Shown here: piece after piece, positions 1 to 6,155 of the stretch
Layout of the letters: each line of letters begins with the position of its first letter
Numbering within the stretch: position 1 is the stretch's first letter
Assembly (NCBI GenBank): GCA_016875595.1
Contig: VGPI01000097.1
Coordinates: 1-7,726 of the forward strand
Reading direction: 5' to 3'
Length of the DNA stretch: 7,726 nucleotides
DNA from: Candidatus Cloacimonadota bacterium
GTDB taxonomy: Bacteria > Cloacimonadota > Cloacimonadia > Cloacimonadales > Cloacimonadaceae
The notes under the pieces: generated by a model
Seen by the model: only the letters and a program-made list of their open reading frames with translations
Told to the model about the DNA's origin: nothing
Databases searched by the model: none
Made by a program: the position numbers and the translations under genes

Positions 1-95
1 AAGGCGAGCAGAGGGATGCCGCCGCTGGAGAAAGCCAATAACAGCAGGGGGATGAATACAATAGCGATCAGGAGGCGCGGTTTCAGATCTTTCAT
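1..95 (-). CDS. cdsA: Phosphatidate cytidylyltransferase, N-terminal fragment (cut by window edge)
   Basis: Only the first 31 codons are present, beginning MKDLKPRLLIAIVFIPLLLL and running into a hydrophobic stretch with a Gly-Gly-Ile-Pro turn near residues 25-28. CdsA proteins typically begin this way: a short basic head (K2, K5, R7) followed by the first transmembrane helix. CdsA is a polytopic inner-membrane enzyme that makes CDP-diacylglycerol from CTP and phosphatidic acid for phospholipid synthesis. The assignment rests on this N-terminus plus its place directly after uppS, a very common bacterial order; the catalytic C-terminal region lies outside the window. The ATG at 95-93 is the only good start, because its frame is closed by TGA at 128-126. 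It overlaps the stop of the preceding micro-ORF (ATGA), with a purine-rich AAGAGAAAG upstream that could serve as a weak ribosome binding site. Confidence 0.75.
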   Translation of the reverse strand, partial: MKDLKPRLLIAIVFIPLLLLAFSSGGIPLLA

Positions 96-169
96 TTGTC
101 TTTCTCTTCGTAGGGGTGCTTTCCTTCAGCGCCATTGTCGGCGGAGTTCAGATGGTTCATTTGTCTTTC
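91..169 (-). repeat. 14-bp direct repeat at the uppS and cdsA junctions
   Basis: TTCATTTGTCTTTC occurs at 91-104 and again at 156-169. On the coding (minus) strand it reads GAAAGACAAATGAA. Each copy contains a purine-rich stretch, a stop codon (TGA) and an overlapping start codon (ATG). The two copies are 65 bp apart, not a multiple of three, so the frame changes between them. This suggests that a gene junction was duplicated. Confidence 0.6.
92..160 (-). CDS. Candidate 22-residue micro-ORF between uppS and cdsA
   Basis: The ATG at 160-158 overlaps the uppS stop codon (ATGA). It opens a 22-codon frame beginning MNHLNSADNG and ending HPYEEKDK, whose TGA stop in turn overlaps the cdsA ATG (again ATGA). 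The peptide is hydrophilic and has no membrane segment or domain I recognise. UppS also ends in KDK, because both ends lie in copies of the same 14-bp sequence. Two readings are possible. It may be a leader-like translated spacer that carries ribosomes from uppS into cdsA. Or it may be a chance frame produced by duplication of the junction. Nothing but its perfect fit between two overlapping stop/start pairs supports translation, so it is a candidate only. Confidence 0.35.
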   Translation of the reverse strand: MNHLNSADNGAEGKHPYEEKDK

Positions 170-906
170 AATGCACCAAAACGACGCTTACGCTCTTGGA
201 ATTCCCGTAAAGCGAAGCAAAACTCATATTTATCAAAGTCGGGAAAGAGGGTCTCAGTGAAATACAACTCCGCATAAGCCGCCTGCCACAGCATGAAATT
301 GGACAGACGCTGTTCGCCACTGGTGCGGATCACCAGATCCAGAGGAGGCAGTCCTGCGGTGAATAGATGTTCCTCAAAGGATGCGAAAGTCAATGCTGGA
401 TATCTCTCAGGATCGGTATTTGCCTTTTGATGCCAGTTCATGATCGCTTCGATGATCTCCTGCTGGCTGCCGTAGTTGAAGGCGACATTGATCAGGGGAC
501 CGGTATTGTCCCAGGTAAGCGACAGCGTGTCATCGATCTTCTTCATATAATCGGGATTGACGTTCCGGCGGCTGCCGATGGTGCGGATTTTGACGTTCTG
601 ACGGTGCACCTCGTTGATCTCTTTGTGCATCATCTCGATCAGGAGTTTGAGCAGTCCGTCCACCTCGCTCTGGGGGCGGTTCCAATTCTCGGTGGAAAAG
701 GCGTAAAGCGTAATACTTTTGAGAGATAGCTCCACTGCCAGTTCAATGATATTACGCACCGATCTGGCACCAGCCCGGTGCCCATACAGACGGGGACGGC
801 GGTGCAGCTTTGCCCAGCGTCCGTTACCATCCATGATGATACCGATGTGTTGAGGCAGGCGCTGGGGATCAAGCTCTATGATCAGGTCCCGGTAGTCCTG
901 CTTCAT
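157..906 (-). CDS. uppS: Undecaprenyl diphosphate synthase (cis-prenyltransferase, UPP synthase)
   Basis: This 249-residue cytosolic enzyme adds isopentenyl diphosphate units in cis to farnesyl diphosphate. The product is the C55 carrier lipid used for peptidoglycan and other envelope glycans. All family signatures are visible and nearly co-numbered with the E. coli protein: the DGNGRWA loop with Asp26 (diphosphate/Mg binding), the GHRAG motif at 42-46, the LYAFSTENW substrate-contact segment at 67-75, NYG at 144-146, and RTSGEQR at 194-200 followed by Ser202, Arg194 and Arg200 being the pyrophosphate-binding arginines. Glu213 in AYAELYF matches the C-terminal metal-binding Glu. Length is normal for the family, and it ends in a basic RKRRFG tail. 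The ATG overlaps the prfB stop by 4 bp (ATGA), so the two genes are probably translationally coupled in one transcript with cdsA downstream. Confidence 0.96.
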   Translation of the reverse strand: MKQDYRDLIIELDPQRLPQHIGIIMDGNGRWAKLHRRPRLYGHRAGARSVRNIIELAVELSLKSITLYAFSTENWNRPQSEVDGLLKLLIEMMHKEINEVHRQNVKIRTIGSRRNVNPDYMKKIDDTLSLTWDNTGPLINVAFNYGSQQEIIEAIMNWHQKANTDPERYPALTFASFEEHLFTAGLPPLDLVIRTSGEQRLSNFMLWQAAYAELYFTETLFPDFDKYEFCFALREFQERKRRFGALKDK

Positions 907-2022
907 TGCTTATCCGCCTTGTTCTTGGCATGCCAGCGTAGCCAGGCGAAGATGAATCCATCCAGATCGCCGTCCATGACCTTACTGACGTTGCTGGTCT
1001 CAAAGCTGGTGCGCAGGTCTTTGACCATCTGATAGGGCTGGAAGACGTAAGATCTGATCTGATTACCCCAGCCGATATCGGTCTTGGTGGATTCCAGGGT
1101 CTTCTTCTCCTTTTCGCGCTGATCCTCATAATATTGGTAAAGCCGGCTTCTCAGGATCACCATCGCCTTATCGCGGTTCTGGATCTGGGAGCGCTCGTTC
1201 TGACAGCTAACTACTATGTTCGTAGGCAGATGAGTGATCCGGACGGCGGAATCGGTAGTATTGACATGCTGACCACCGGCACCGCTGGCACGATAGGTAT
1301 CGATTTTGAGGTCTTTGGCTTCGATCTCGATCTCAATCTCATCATCGATCTCGGGATAAACAAAGACGGAGGCGAAGGAGGTCTGCCGCTTACCCTGTGC
1401 ATTGAAGGGAGACATTCTCACCAGCCGGTGGATACCGATCTCCGCTTTGAGTTTGCCATAAGCATAATTGCCTTTGATTTCGACCGTTACACTCTTGATG
1501 CCGGCTTCTTCACCGGGCAGGATATCGATGATGCTGAAACTATATCTCGTCATCTCAGCCCAGCGTGAATACATCCGCAAGAGCATCTCCGCCCAGTCCT
1601 GGGCTTCAGTTCCACCGGCACCGGCATGGATGGTAAAGAGGGCATCATCGTGATCATATTTCTCGTTCAGCAGGCACTCGATCTCACTCAGATTCACAAA
1701 GTGTTGTGCCTCTTGCAGATGCTGCATTGCCTCGGTAAAGAGAGCGGGATTGAGATCCTCTTCCAGCAGCGTGACATAGGTCTCCAGGTCGTCCCGGAGT
1801 CCATCCAGTTGGTTGATGTGGTCGATCTCTTCGCGCAGGATACTGATCTGCTTGCCAATGCGTTTGGCACGGTTCTGGTCATTCCAAAAGCCCGGTGCTG
1901 GCAATTGCTCTTCGAGTTCGCTTAGTTGCTTCTTCTTCTTGTCGAGGTCAAAGTAACCTCCGGATCTCAAATATCTTCTCGCCCAGTGCTTCGGTCTCTT
2001 TTCTATAATCGATAAAGTCCAT
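903..2022 (-). CDS. prfB: Peptide chain release factor 2, with programmed +1 frameshift
   Basis: RF2 recognises UGA and UAA stop codons in the ribosome and triggers peptide release. The gene is in two frames. ATG at 2022 opens 24 codons (MDFIDYRKETEALGEKIFEI, then RRLL) ending at an in-frame TGA at 1950-1948. A +1 shift then joins GAC (Asp) at 1949-1947 and reads 348 more codons, giving a 372-residue product (E. coli RF2: 365). In the joined protein the stop-recognition tripeptide SPF is at about 204-206 and the catalytic GGQ at about 249-251, inside ASGAGGQHVN. The residue four before this GGQ, at 245, is Ala. Its E. coli equivalent at 246 is Thr in K-12, where it lowers activity, and Ala or Ser elsewhere. 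The frame alone could begin at ATG 1970, but that would drop the conserved N-terminal helix and make a spurious MRSGGYF start. AGGA lies 8 bp before the real ATG. It is the first gene of the prfB-uppS-cdsA unit. Confidence 0.95.
1947..1963 (-). promoter_or_regulatory. RF2 programmed +1 frameshift signal
   Basis: On the minus strand the sequence reads CGG AGG TTA CTT TGA C. It has an internal Shine-Dalgarno-like GGAGG (1961-1957), a three-base spacer, the slippery CTT codon (1953-1951) and the UGA stop (1950-1948) followed by C, a poor termination context. Layout and spacing match the classic autoregulatory site of E. coli prfB. When RF2 is scarce, the ribosome pauses at UGA, slips one base forward and makes full-length RF2. 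When RF2 is abundant, it terminates after 24 codons. Confidence 0.95.
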
Positions 2023-2050
2023 GTTCGTTCCTGATTCTTAGTTTTTTATC

Positions 2051-2078
2051 ATTATCTATGGACACAGTATTACGTCAA
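2051..2078 (-). promoter_or_regulatory. Probable promoter of prfB-uppS-cdsA
   Basis: On the minus strand a TTGACG box (2078-2073) is followed after 16 bp by GATAAT (2056-2051), each one base from the sigma-70 consensus. Transcription would start near 2044, leaving a leader of about 22 nt that contains the prfB ribosome binding site. It is the best-matching promoter in the window. Confidence 0.6.
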
Positions 2079-2090
2079 GGATTTTCCTTG
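2076..2090. promoter_or_regulatory. Palindrome overlapping the prfB -35 box
   Basis: CAAGGATTTTCCTTG is a perfect 6-bp inverted repeat around a TTT centre. Its left part overlaps the -35 box of the minus-strand promoter. The position would suit an operator in this divergent intergenic region, but no regulator is known from the sequence and such a short palindrome may be chance. Confidence 0.25.
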
Positions 2091-2123
2091 TCAGGCAGTT
2101 GATTTTGTCTGGATTGTCAAGTT

Positions 2124-2152
2124 TTGATTGACATTAAACCCTCATATCTAAT
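2124..2152 (+). promoter_or_regulatory. Weak candidate promoter for the decarboxylase-dehydrogenase pair
   Basis: TTGATT at 2124-2129 is followed after 17 bp by TCTAAT at 2147-2152. A perfect TTGACA also lies at 2128-2133, but it has no well-spaced -10 partner. A start near 2160 would leave about 25 nt before the ATG at 2186, which fits the AGGA ribosome binding site at 2175-2178. Confidence 0.35.
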
Positions 2153-2185
2153 GTGGGCATCCAGATTAACTTATAGGAACACCTA

Positions 2186-3382
2186 ATGTATCAGGAACCA
2201 TATCACTTCCCTTTGGAGCGTTATATCAACGCTGAGAGGTTTGAGCGGGTGAAGCATTTTGCCACCGGTAAGCAGACCCCGCTTTTGATCATCGATCTGG
2301 ATCATATCGAGCAGAAATACCGGGAATTGACATCTTGTATGCCCTTTGCCGATGTCTTCTATGCGATGAAAGCCAATCCGATGAACGAGATCCTGCTTTT
2401 GCTCAATCGCTTAGGTTCCAATTTTGATGTGGCTTCGCGCTATGAACTTGACCAGCTCATCGGCTTGGGCATCGATCCCAGCCGGGTGAGTTTTGGCAAT
2501 ACGATCAAGAAACGCGAGGACATTGCCTACTTCTACCAGAAGGGGGTGCAATACTTTGCCACGGATTCGGAGTATGACCTGATCAATATCGCAGAGACCG
2601 CACCTCAGGCAAAGGTCTTCTTTCGCATCCTGACTGAGGGCACCGGAGCGGACTGGCCGCTATCACGAAAGTTTGGAGCGCACTCTGATCTGATCTATCA
2701 CCTGATCCTCCGATCCGTGGAACTGGGTCTCACGCCCTGGGGTATTTCCTTCCATGTGGGTTCCCAGCAGCGTGATATCGGACAATGGGACGATGCCATC
2801 GCCCGGGTCAAATATCTCTTTGATGCCGTGGCGGAGGAAGGCATCGAACTTCACATGATCAATATCGGTGGTGGTTTTCCGGCAAATTATGTCGATCCGA
2901 CTTTCACCCTCCAGGAGTATGCTGCTGAGATCGGACGTTATCTACGAGAGGATTTTGGCGATGACCTGCCTCAGATCATCATCGAGCCCGGGCGGGCGCT
3001 GGTTGCCGATGCCGGAGTCCTGGTCAGCGAAGTGATCCTGCTTTCCCAGAAGACCAGGAGCAATCTCTACCGCTGGCTCTTCCTCGACGTCGGCAAGTTT
3101 GGCGGACTGATCGAGACGATCAATGAATCAATCAAGTATCCGATCTATTTTGACAAGGAGGGCATCAGCCAAGAGATCATCATCGCCGGTCCCACCTGCG
3201 ACAGCATGGACATTCTCTACGAGCACTATAAATATCACATGCCGGATACGATCCAACCCGGCGACCGGGTGTTTATCTTCACTACCGGCGCTTATACCCA
3301 GAGTTATAGCTCGATCAATTTCAATGGTTTTCCCCCGCTTTCCGCGGTTACATTAATAAAAAAGGACAGAGGTGTAATATGA
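2186..3382 (+). CDS. Fold-type III PLP decarboxylase, ornithine/lysine decarboxylase-like
   Basis: This 398-residue cytosolic enzyme has an alanine-racemase-fold N-terminal barrel and a C-terminal beta domain. Visible sites are: Lys62 in FYAMKANP (Schiff base to PLP); HVGSQ at 190-194; the glycine loop GGGFP at 228-232 and EPGR at 267-270 (phosphate and pyridine contacts); Asp301 in LDVGKFGG, matching a substrate-binding Asp of ornithine decarboxylases; and GPTCDSMD with Cys338-Asp339, the dimer-interface catalytic Cys and distal-amine-binding Asp. Tyr370 in GAYT and the FNGF motif follow. Together these favour decarboxylation of ornithine or lysine, giving putrescine or cadaverine, over diaminopimelate or arginine decarboxylase; the exact substrate is inferred. 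The start is fixed by an in-frame TAG at 2174-2176, with AGGA 7 bp before the ATG. It overlaps the next gene by ATGA, implying joint expression. Confidence 0.88.
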   Translation: MYQEPYHFPLERYINAERFERVKHFATGKQTPLLIIDLDHIEQKYRELTSCMPFADVFYAMKANPMNEILLLLNRLGSNFDVASRYELDQLIGLGIDPSRVSFGNTIKKREDIAYFYQKGVQYFATDSEYDLINIAETAPQAKVFFRILTEGTGADWPLSRKFGAHSDLIYHLILRSVELGLTPWGISFHVGSQQRDIGQWDDAIARVKYLFDAVAEEGIELHMINIGGGFPANYVDPTFTLQEYAAEIGRYLREDFGDDLPQIIIEPGRALVADAGVLVSEVILLSQKTRSNLYRWLFLDVGKFGGLIETINESIKYPIYFDKEGISQEIIIAGPTCDSMDILYEHYKYHMPDTIQPGDRVFIFTTGAYTQSYSSINFNGFPPLSAVTLIKKDRGVI

Positions 3383-4467
3383 CATACTTACCTGTTGACA
3401 GCCTGCACAGTTTTATGATCGAAGTATTTACCCGGCTGGGAGTTCCCGGAAGTGATGCCCGCATCTGTGCCGACATCCTGATCGCTTCCGATCTCAAAGG
3501 GATCGAATCGCATGGCGTGGGACGGCTGAAGATGTATTATGACCGGATCAAGCAAGGGGTTCAGAACCCGCTTACCGAGATCACCGTGATCCGGGATAAA
3601 TATGCCACTGCCGTCTGGGATGGCAATCATGGTATGGGGCACGTGATCGGCTACCGGGCGATGCAGGCTGCCCTTGACAAGGCAGCTAAATTTGGCTTGG
3701 GCGCAGTTGCCGTCCGCAATTCCACGCACTACGGCATCTGTGCATATTATGCAGAGATGGCAGTCAAACAGAATATGATCGGCATGACTTTTACCAATGC
3801 CCGTCCTTCGGTTTGTCCCACGCATGGCAGTGAACCGCTTTTAGGCACCAATCCCATCTGTTTTGGCGCACCTACCGACCTGGATTTCCCGTTTATTTAC
3901 GATGCCGCCACTTCTATATCCCAGCGTGGCAAGATCGAGCAACTGGCACGTGAGGAAAAGGTTACACCACCTGCCTGGGCGATCGATGGTGCCGGCAATT
4001 CCTGCACCGATACGCAAAAACTCCTCGTTGCCCTGATCGACCAGACCGCCGCACTCCTGCCCATCGGTGGCACTGAAGAAGAGACCGGCAGTCACAAGGG
4101 TTATGGACTTTCAACCATGGTCGAGATCCTCTGTGCCGCTTTGCAGAACGGCTCATTTATGAACGATCTGCACGGCACCGATGAACAGGGCAAGCCCGCA
4201 CCATACCGACTTGGTCATCTCTTCCTTGCGCTCAATGTCGATTTCTTTACCGACCTTGATGATTTCAAACGGATCGCCGGCGCGATCTGCCGTGAACTGA
4301 TCAATTCCCGCAAACTTCCCGGCAGAGACCGCATCTGGGTGGCAGGCGAGAAGGAGCATGAAAACGAACTCCGCATCCGCCGTCAGGGTATTCCCATCAT
4401 CCCCAATCTCAAGAAGAATATCAATACCATCCAAAAAGAACTGAACTTCCATCTGCTCGATCTGTAA
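3379..4467 (+). CDS. Malate/L-lactate dehydrogenase-family NAD(P)H oxidoreductase (Ldh, COG2055)
   Basis: This 362-residue protein belongs to the Ldh family, unrelated to classical Rossmann-fold malate and lactate dehydrogenases. The family interconverts 2-keto or cyclic imino acids with 2-hydroxy or amino acids using NAD(P)H. Motifs in order: SDLKGIESHGVGRL at 37-50; AVAVRNSTHYG at 109-119 with the probable catalytic His117; LLGTNPICFGAPT at 154-166; YDAATS at 174-179; RGKI at 183-186; and GSHKGYGLSTMVEILCAAL at 237-255. Members include malate, sulfolactate and ureidoglycolate dehydrogenases and delta1-piperideine-2-carboxylate reductase, and motifs alone do not separate them. The ATG overlaps the decarboxylase stop (ATGA), with AGAGG at 3368-3372. 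The partner gene makes an amino- or imino-acid substrate plausible, but this is inference. The C-terminal stretch after about residue 340 is basic and weakly conserved. Confidence 0.9.
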   Translation: MTYLPVDSLHSFMIEVFTRLGVPGSDARICADILIASDLKGIESHGVGRLKMYYDRIKQGVQNPLTEITVIRDKYATAVWDGNHGMGHVIGYRAMQAALDKAAKFGLGAVAVRNSTHYGICAYYAEMAVKQNMIGMTFTNARPSVCPTHGSEPLLGTNPICFGAPTDLDFPFIYDAATSISQRGKIEQLAREEKVTPPAWAIDGAGNSCTDTQKLLVALIDQTAALLPIGGTEEETGSHKGYGLSTMVEILCAALQNGSFMNDLHGTDEQGKPAPYRLGHLFLALNVDFFTDLDDFKRIAGAICRELINSRKLPGRDRIWVAGEKEHENELRIRRQGIPIIPNLKKNINTIQKELNFHLLDL

Positions 4468-4538
4468 AATATTTTTCTTGACGGATTGTTAAGATCGCCG
4501 GACCGTTGCCCCATCAATGATAAGGGAGGTAAAACCTG

Positions 4539-5666
4539 ATGAAAAGATGGTTATTGTTGCTGATCCCCATGCTGTTTATCGTCGCTCTGGGAGCGATTGA
4601 TTGGGAGTATAGCGGAGAGTTCCGCACCCGTGCCGCAATGTATAATGATTACAACGACATGGATGGCGGGCATATCGACAATTGGCTGGTTTTCAATATT
4701 GCGTCCAAGTTGCACAAGCAGCTTGACTTTGTCTGGCAACTCGAGGTCGGTAACGTCATTTGGGGCGGTCCGATGGGTGGGTGGATCGGCTCGCGCAGCG
4801 TAAACATCGAAACTGAACAGCTCTTCATCGAATACACCTGTCCCCAGGGCAATCAGATTCGCGTTGGACAAATATACTGGGCTGATCACCGCGGTCTGAT
4901 CATAGCTGATTCCTTTAGCGGTTTGTTGCTTTCCAGAACAGACCTTGCCGGATTCAATGCCGAATTTGGCTTTATCAAGGGGATCGAGCGTCAATTTGAC
5001 CAGAAAGACGATTACAATGTCTTCTTTGCCCAGTTGAAGAAGGAAGATCCGATGCTCATGGGTCTGTTTGCCTCCTATGGCAAAGACCAGTGGACAAAGG
5101 ATGCCAATTTTACTCTCATGCCCAATGTCGGGCTGGGCTTTGATCCCGTCGATCTCGATCTGGTGGCTTTTGTCGATTATCAGAGCAAACCCGGAGTGGA
5201 AGACCGCATCGGCTATGGCGCTTCCGCCAAGGCGACGGTGGGATTGGGCGATCTCCAGGTTGGCGCTGACCTGCTCTATGTCAACAAAGAAGGGCTCACC
5301 CTTCTTTCCCCCTACTATATGAACGGTCTTTATCTTCACGGTTATGGCGCGCATCATGATGGCGTCGGCATCGGCTGGTGGGATGGATATGGCATGGGTA
5401 ATAACGATGGCTTGCTCTCGGCGGTTGGTTTTGTCAATCTGCCGGTGGGAGAGGACCTGAAGGTCTTCGGCGCCGCCGGTTATCTATCCACTATCGAAAA
5501 CAATGATATCGGCATCGAAGTCAATGCCGGCCTGGAAAAAGCTCTTATCAAGGATCTGCTTGATCTATCCTGTTTTGGTGCGGTTGGATTCCCCGGTGAA
5601 TATATGGGAGCCAACCTGCCCGAATATATTTACCTGCTGGGTACCACGATCAAAGTGAACTTCTGA
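4539..5666 (+). CDS. Predicted outer-membrane beta-barrel protein, porin-like
   Basis: The 375-residue product begins with a Sec signal peptide: MKRW, a Leu/Ile/Phe core to about residue 17, and a likely cleavage after VALG or VALGA. The mature part alternates polar and aromatic/hydrophobic residues, is rich in Gly, Tyr, Trp and Asp, and lacks long hydrophobic helices. It ends YLLGTTIKVNF; a terminal Phe is the usual recognition signature of barrels inserted by the BAM machinery. Early strands (WEYSGEFRTRAAMY) and repeated Gly-aromatic turns fit a barrel of perhaps 14-18 strands, an estimate only. I recognise no specific porin family or substrate. A strong GGGAGG ribosome binding site lies 9 bp before the ATG. 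It lies 71 bp after the dehydrogenase, so it may share that transcript or have its own promoter, and it ends at the terminator just downstream. Confidence 0.75.
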   Translation: MKRWLLLLIPMLFIVALGAIDWEYSGEFRTRAAMYNDYNDMDGGHIDNWLVFNIASKLHKQLDFVWQLEVGNVIWGGPMGGWIGSRSVNIETEQLFIEYTCPQGNQIRVGQIYWADHRGLIIADSFSGLLLSRTDLAGFNAEFGFIKGIERQFDQKDDYNVFFAQLKKEDPMLMGLFASYGKDQWTKDANFTLMPNVGLGFDPVDLDLVAFVDYQSKPGVEDRIGYGASAKATVGLGDLQVGADLLYVNKEGLTLLSPYYMNGLYLHGYGAHHDGVGIGWWDGYGMGNNDGLLSAVGFVNLPVGEDLKVFGAAGYLSTIENNDIGIEVNAGLEKALIKDLLDLSCFGAVGFPGEYMGANLPEYIYLLGTTIKVNF

Positions 5667-5684
5667 TCCTGCAACAACTTAATT

Positions 5685-5718
5685 GAGCCACGGCGTTTTT
5701 CTCCGGGGCTCTTTTTTT
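5685..5718 (+). terminator. Intrinsic terminator after the outer-membrane protein gene
   Basis: GAGCC-A-CGG pairs with CCG-G-GGCTC around a 9-nt loop (one A/G mismatch in the stem) and is followed by seven T residues (5712-5718). It lies 18 bp after the stop codon. In the minus direction there is no T-tract, so it works for the plus strand only. Confidence 0.9.
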
Positions 5719-5722
5719 GTTC

Positions 5723-5833
5723 TCGCTTGCTTGCCGGCGTTTATCAAGTGACGATCAAGCGTTAATCAAGCGTTAATAATTAACGCTTGATTAAGAGGGG
5801 ATAATGACTTGATTAAGAGGGGCAAGCAGGCGG
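5723..5833. repeat. 111-bp imperfect palindrome built from 11-bp units
   Basis: Three pairs of arms share one centre at 5778. The outer arms are 5723-5735 with 5821-5833 (13 bp, two G-T pairs). The middle arms are ATCAAGT 5743-5749 with ACTTGAT 5807-5813. The inner arms are TTAATCAAGCGTTAAT 5762-5777 with its exact complement 5779-5794. The gaps between arms are equal on both sides (7 and 12 nt). The left half holds three tandem 11-bp units (5743, 5754, 5765) starting ATCAAG; the last two are identical (ATCAAGCGTTA). The right half holds two copies of CTTGATTAAGAGGGG (5786-5800, 5808-5822) 22 bp apart, twice the unit length. No gene or known element was recognised. It may be a miniature mobile element, a protein-binding array or an RNA hairpin. 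Confidence 0.8.
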
Positions 5834-5932
5834 AAGGGTGACCCGATTCAGATAACAAATGAGAGACCGTTGCACATGATCCCATCACAGCATCAGTAAT
5901 AAAAGAACTAATTGATGTAATAAGAATGTGCT

Positions 5933-6028
5933 CGTCATTCCAGCGCAGGCTGGAATCCAGGTACTTTGTTAACTGACCGCTGGACTATGTATTATAGAAA
6001 CTGGATTCCAGCCTGCGCTGGAATGACG
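5933..6028. repeat. REPIN-like element: two inverted 28-bp REP-like copies
   Basis: The 28 bases at 5933-5960 are perfectly complementary to 6001-6028, separated by 40 unrelated bases. Each arm also folds on itself: ATTCCAGC, GCAG, GCTGGAAT (5937-5956, and the same in the other copy). Arms of the type GTCATTCC...GGAATCCAG resemble dispersed repeats found in many bacteria, such as the Neisseria dRS3 type with ATTCCC and GGGAAT ends. Two inverted copies with a short core form a REPIN, usually moved by a RAYT (IS200-like) transposase encoded elsewhere. No transposase and no clear target duplication are seen here. The core (5961-6000) is AT-rich and codes for nothing evident. Confidence 0.8.
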
Positions 6029-6105
6029 GTGCGGGTCTCCACCAAAACATCTGCCTTTTTCGGAGTTCTGATTCAACACGCATATATCCAAGGTTCTCAA
6101 AGAAG

Positions 6106-6127
6106 GGGCGAACCCAGTGGTTCGCCC
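6106..6127 (-). terminator. Hairpin, probable terminator of the EEP lipoprotein gene
   Basis: GGGCGAACC pairs perfectly with GGTTCGCCC around a 4-nt loop. On the minus strand it lies 28 nt after the stop of the lipoprotein gene and is followed by CTTCTTTG, a weak U-tract. The GGGGCGAACC...GGTTCGCCC form also resembles small dispersed hairpin repeats known in other genomes, so it could be a repeat serving as a terminator. Confidence 0.55.
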
Positions 6128-6155
6128 ATGCGGAAGATATTGCGGAATAGGTATG

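Noticed and set aside
16..210. 64-codon plus-strand frame at the window start
   Set aside because: It is antisense to cdsA, the micro-ORF and the end of uppS. The minus-strand reading gives a coherent CdsA N-terminus and overlapping stop/start codons.
1134..1568. 144-codon plus-strand frame
   Set aside because: It is the antisense shadow of prfB, with no ribosome binding site or recognisable domain.
903..2022. prfB as a frameshifted pseudogene
   Set aside because: The shift lies exactly at the conserved RF2 recoding signal, and both parts encode conserved RF2 sequence, so the gene is functional.
4478..4506. TTGACG as a promoter for the outer-membrane protein gene
   Set aside because: No -10-like sequence lies 16-18 bp downstream (the region is GC-rich), so the box alone does not support a promoter.
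4551..5357. 268-codon open frame on the minus strand
   Set aside because: It lies wholly opposite the outer-membrane protein gene, which has a signal peptide, a strong ribosome binding site and a terminator. The antisense product shows no domain or start signal.
5743..5822. CRISPR array
   Set aside because: The 11-bp units are too short, directly adjacent without spacers, and arranged as inverted copies about one centre; no cas gene is present.
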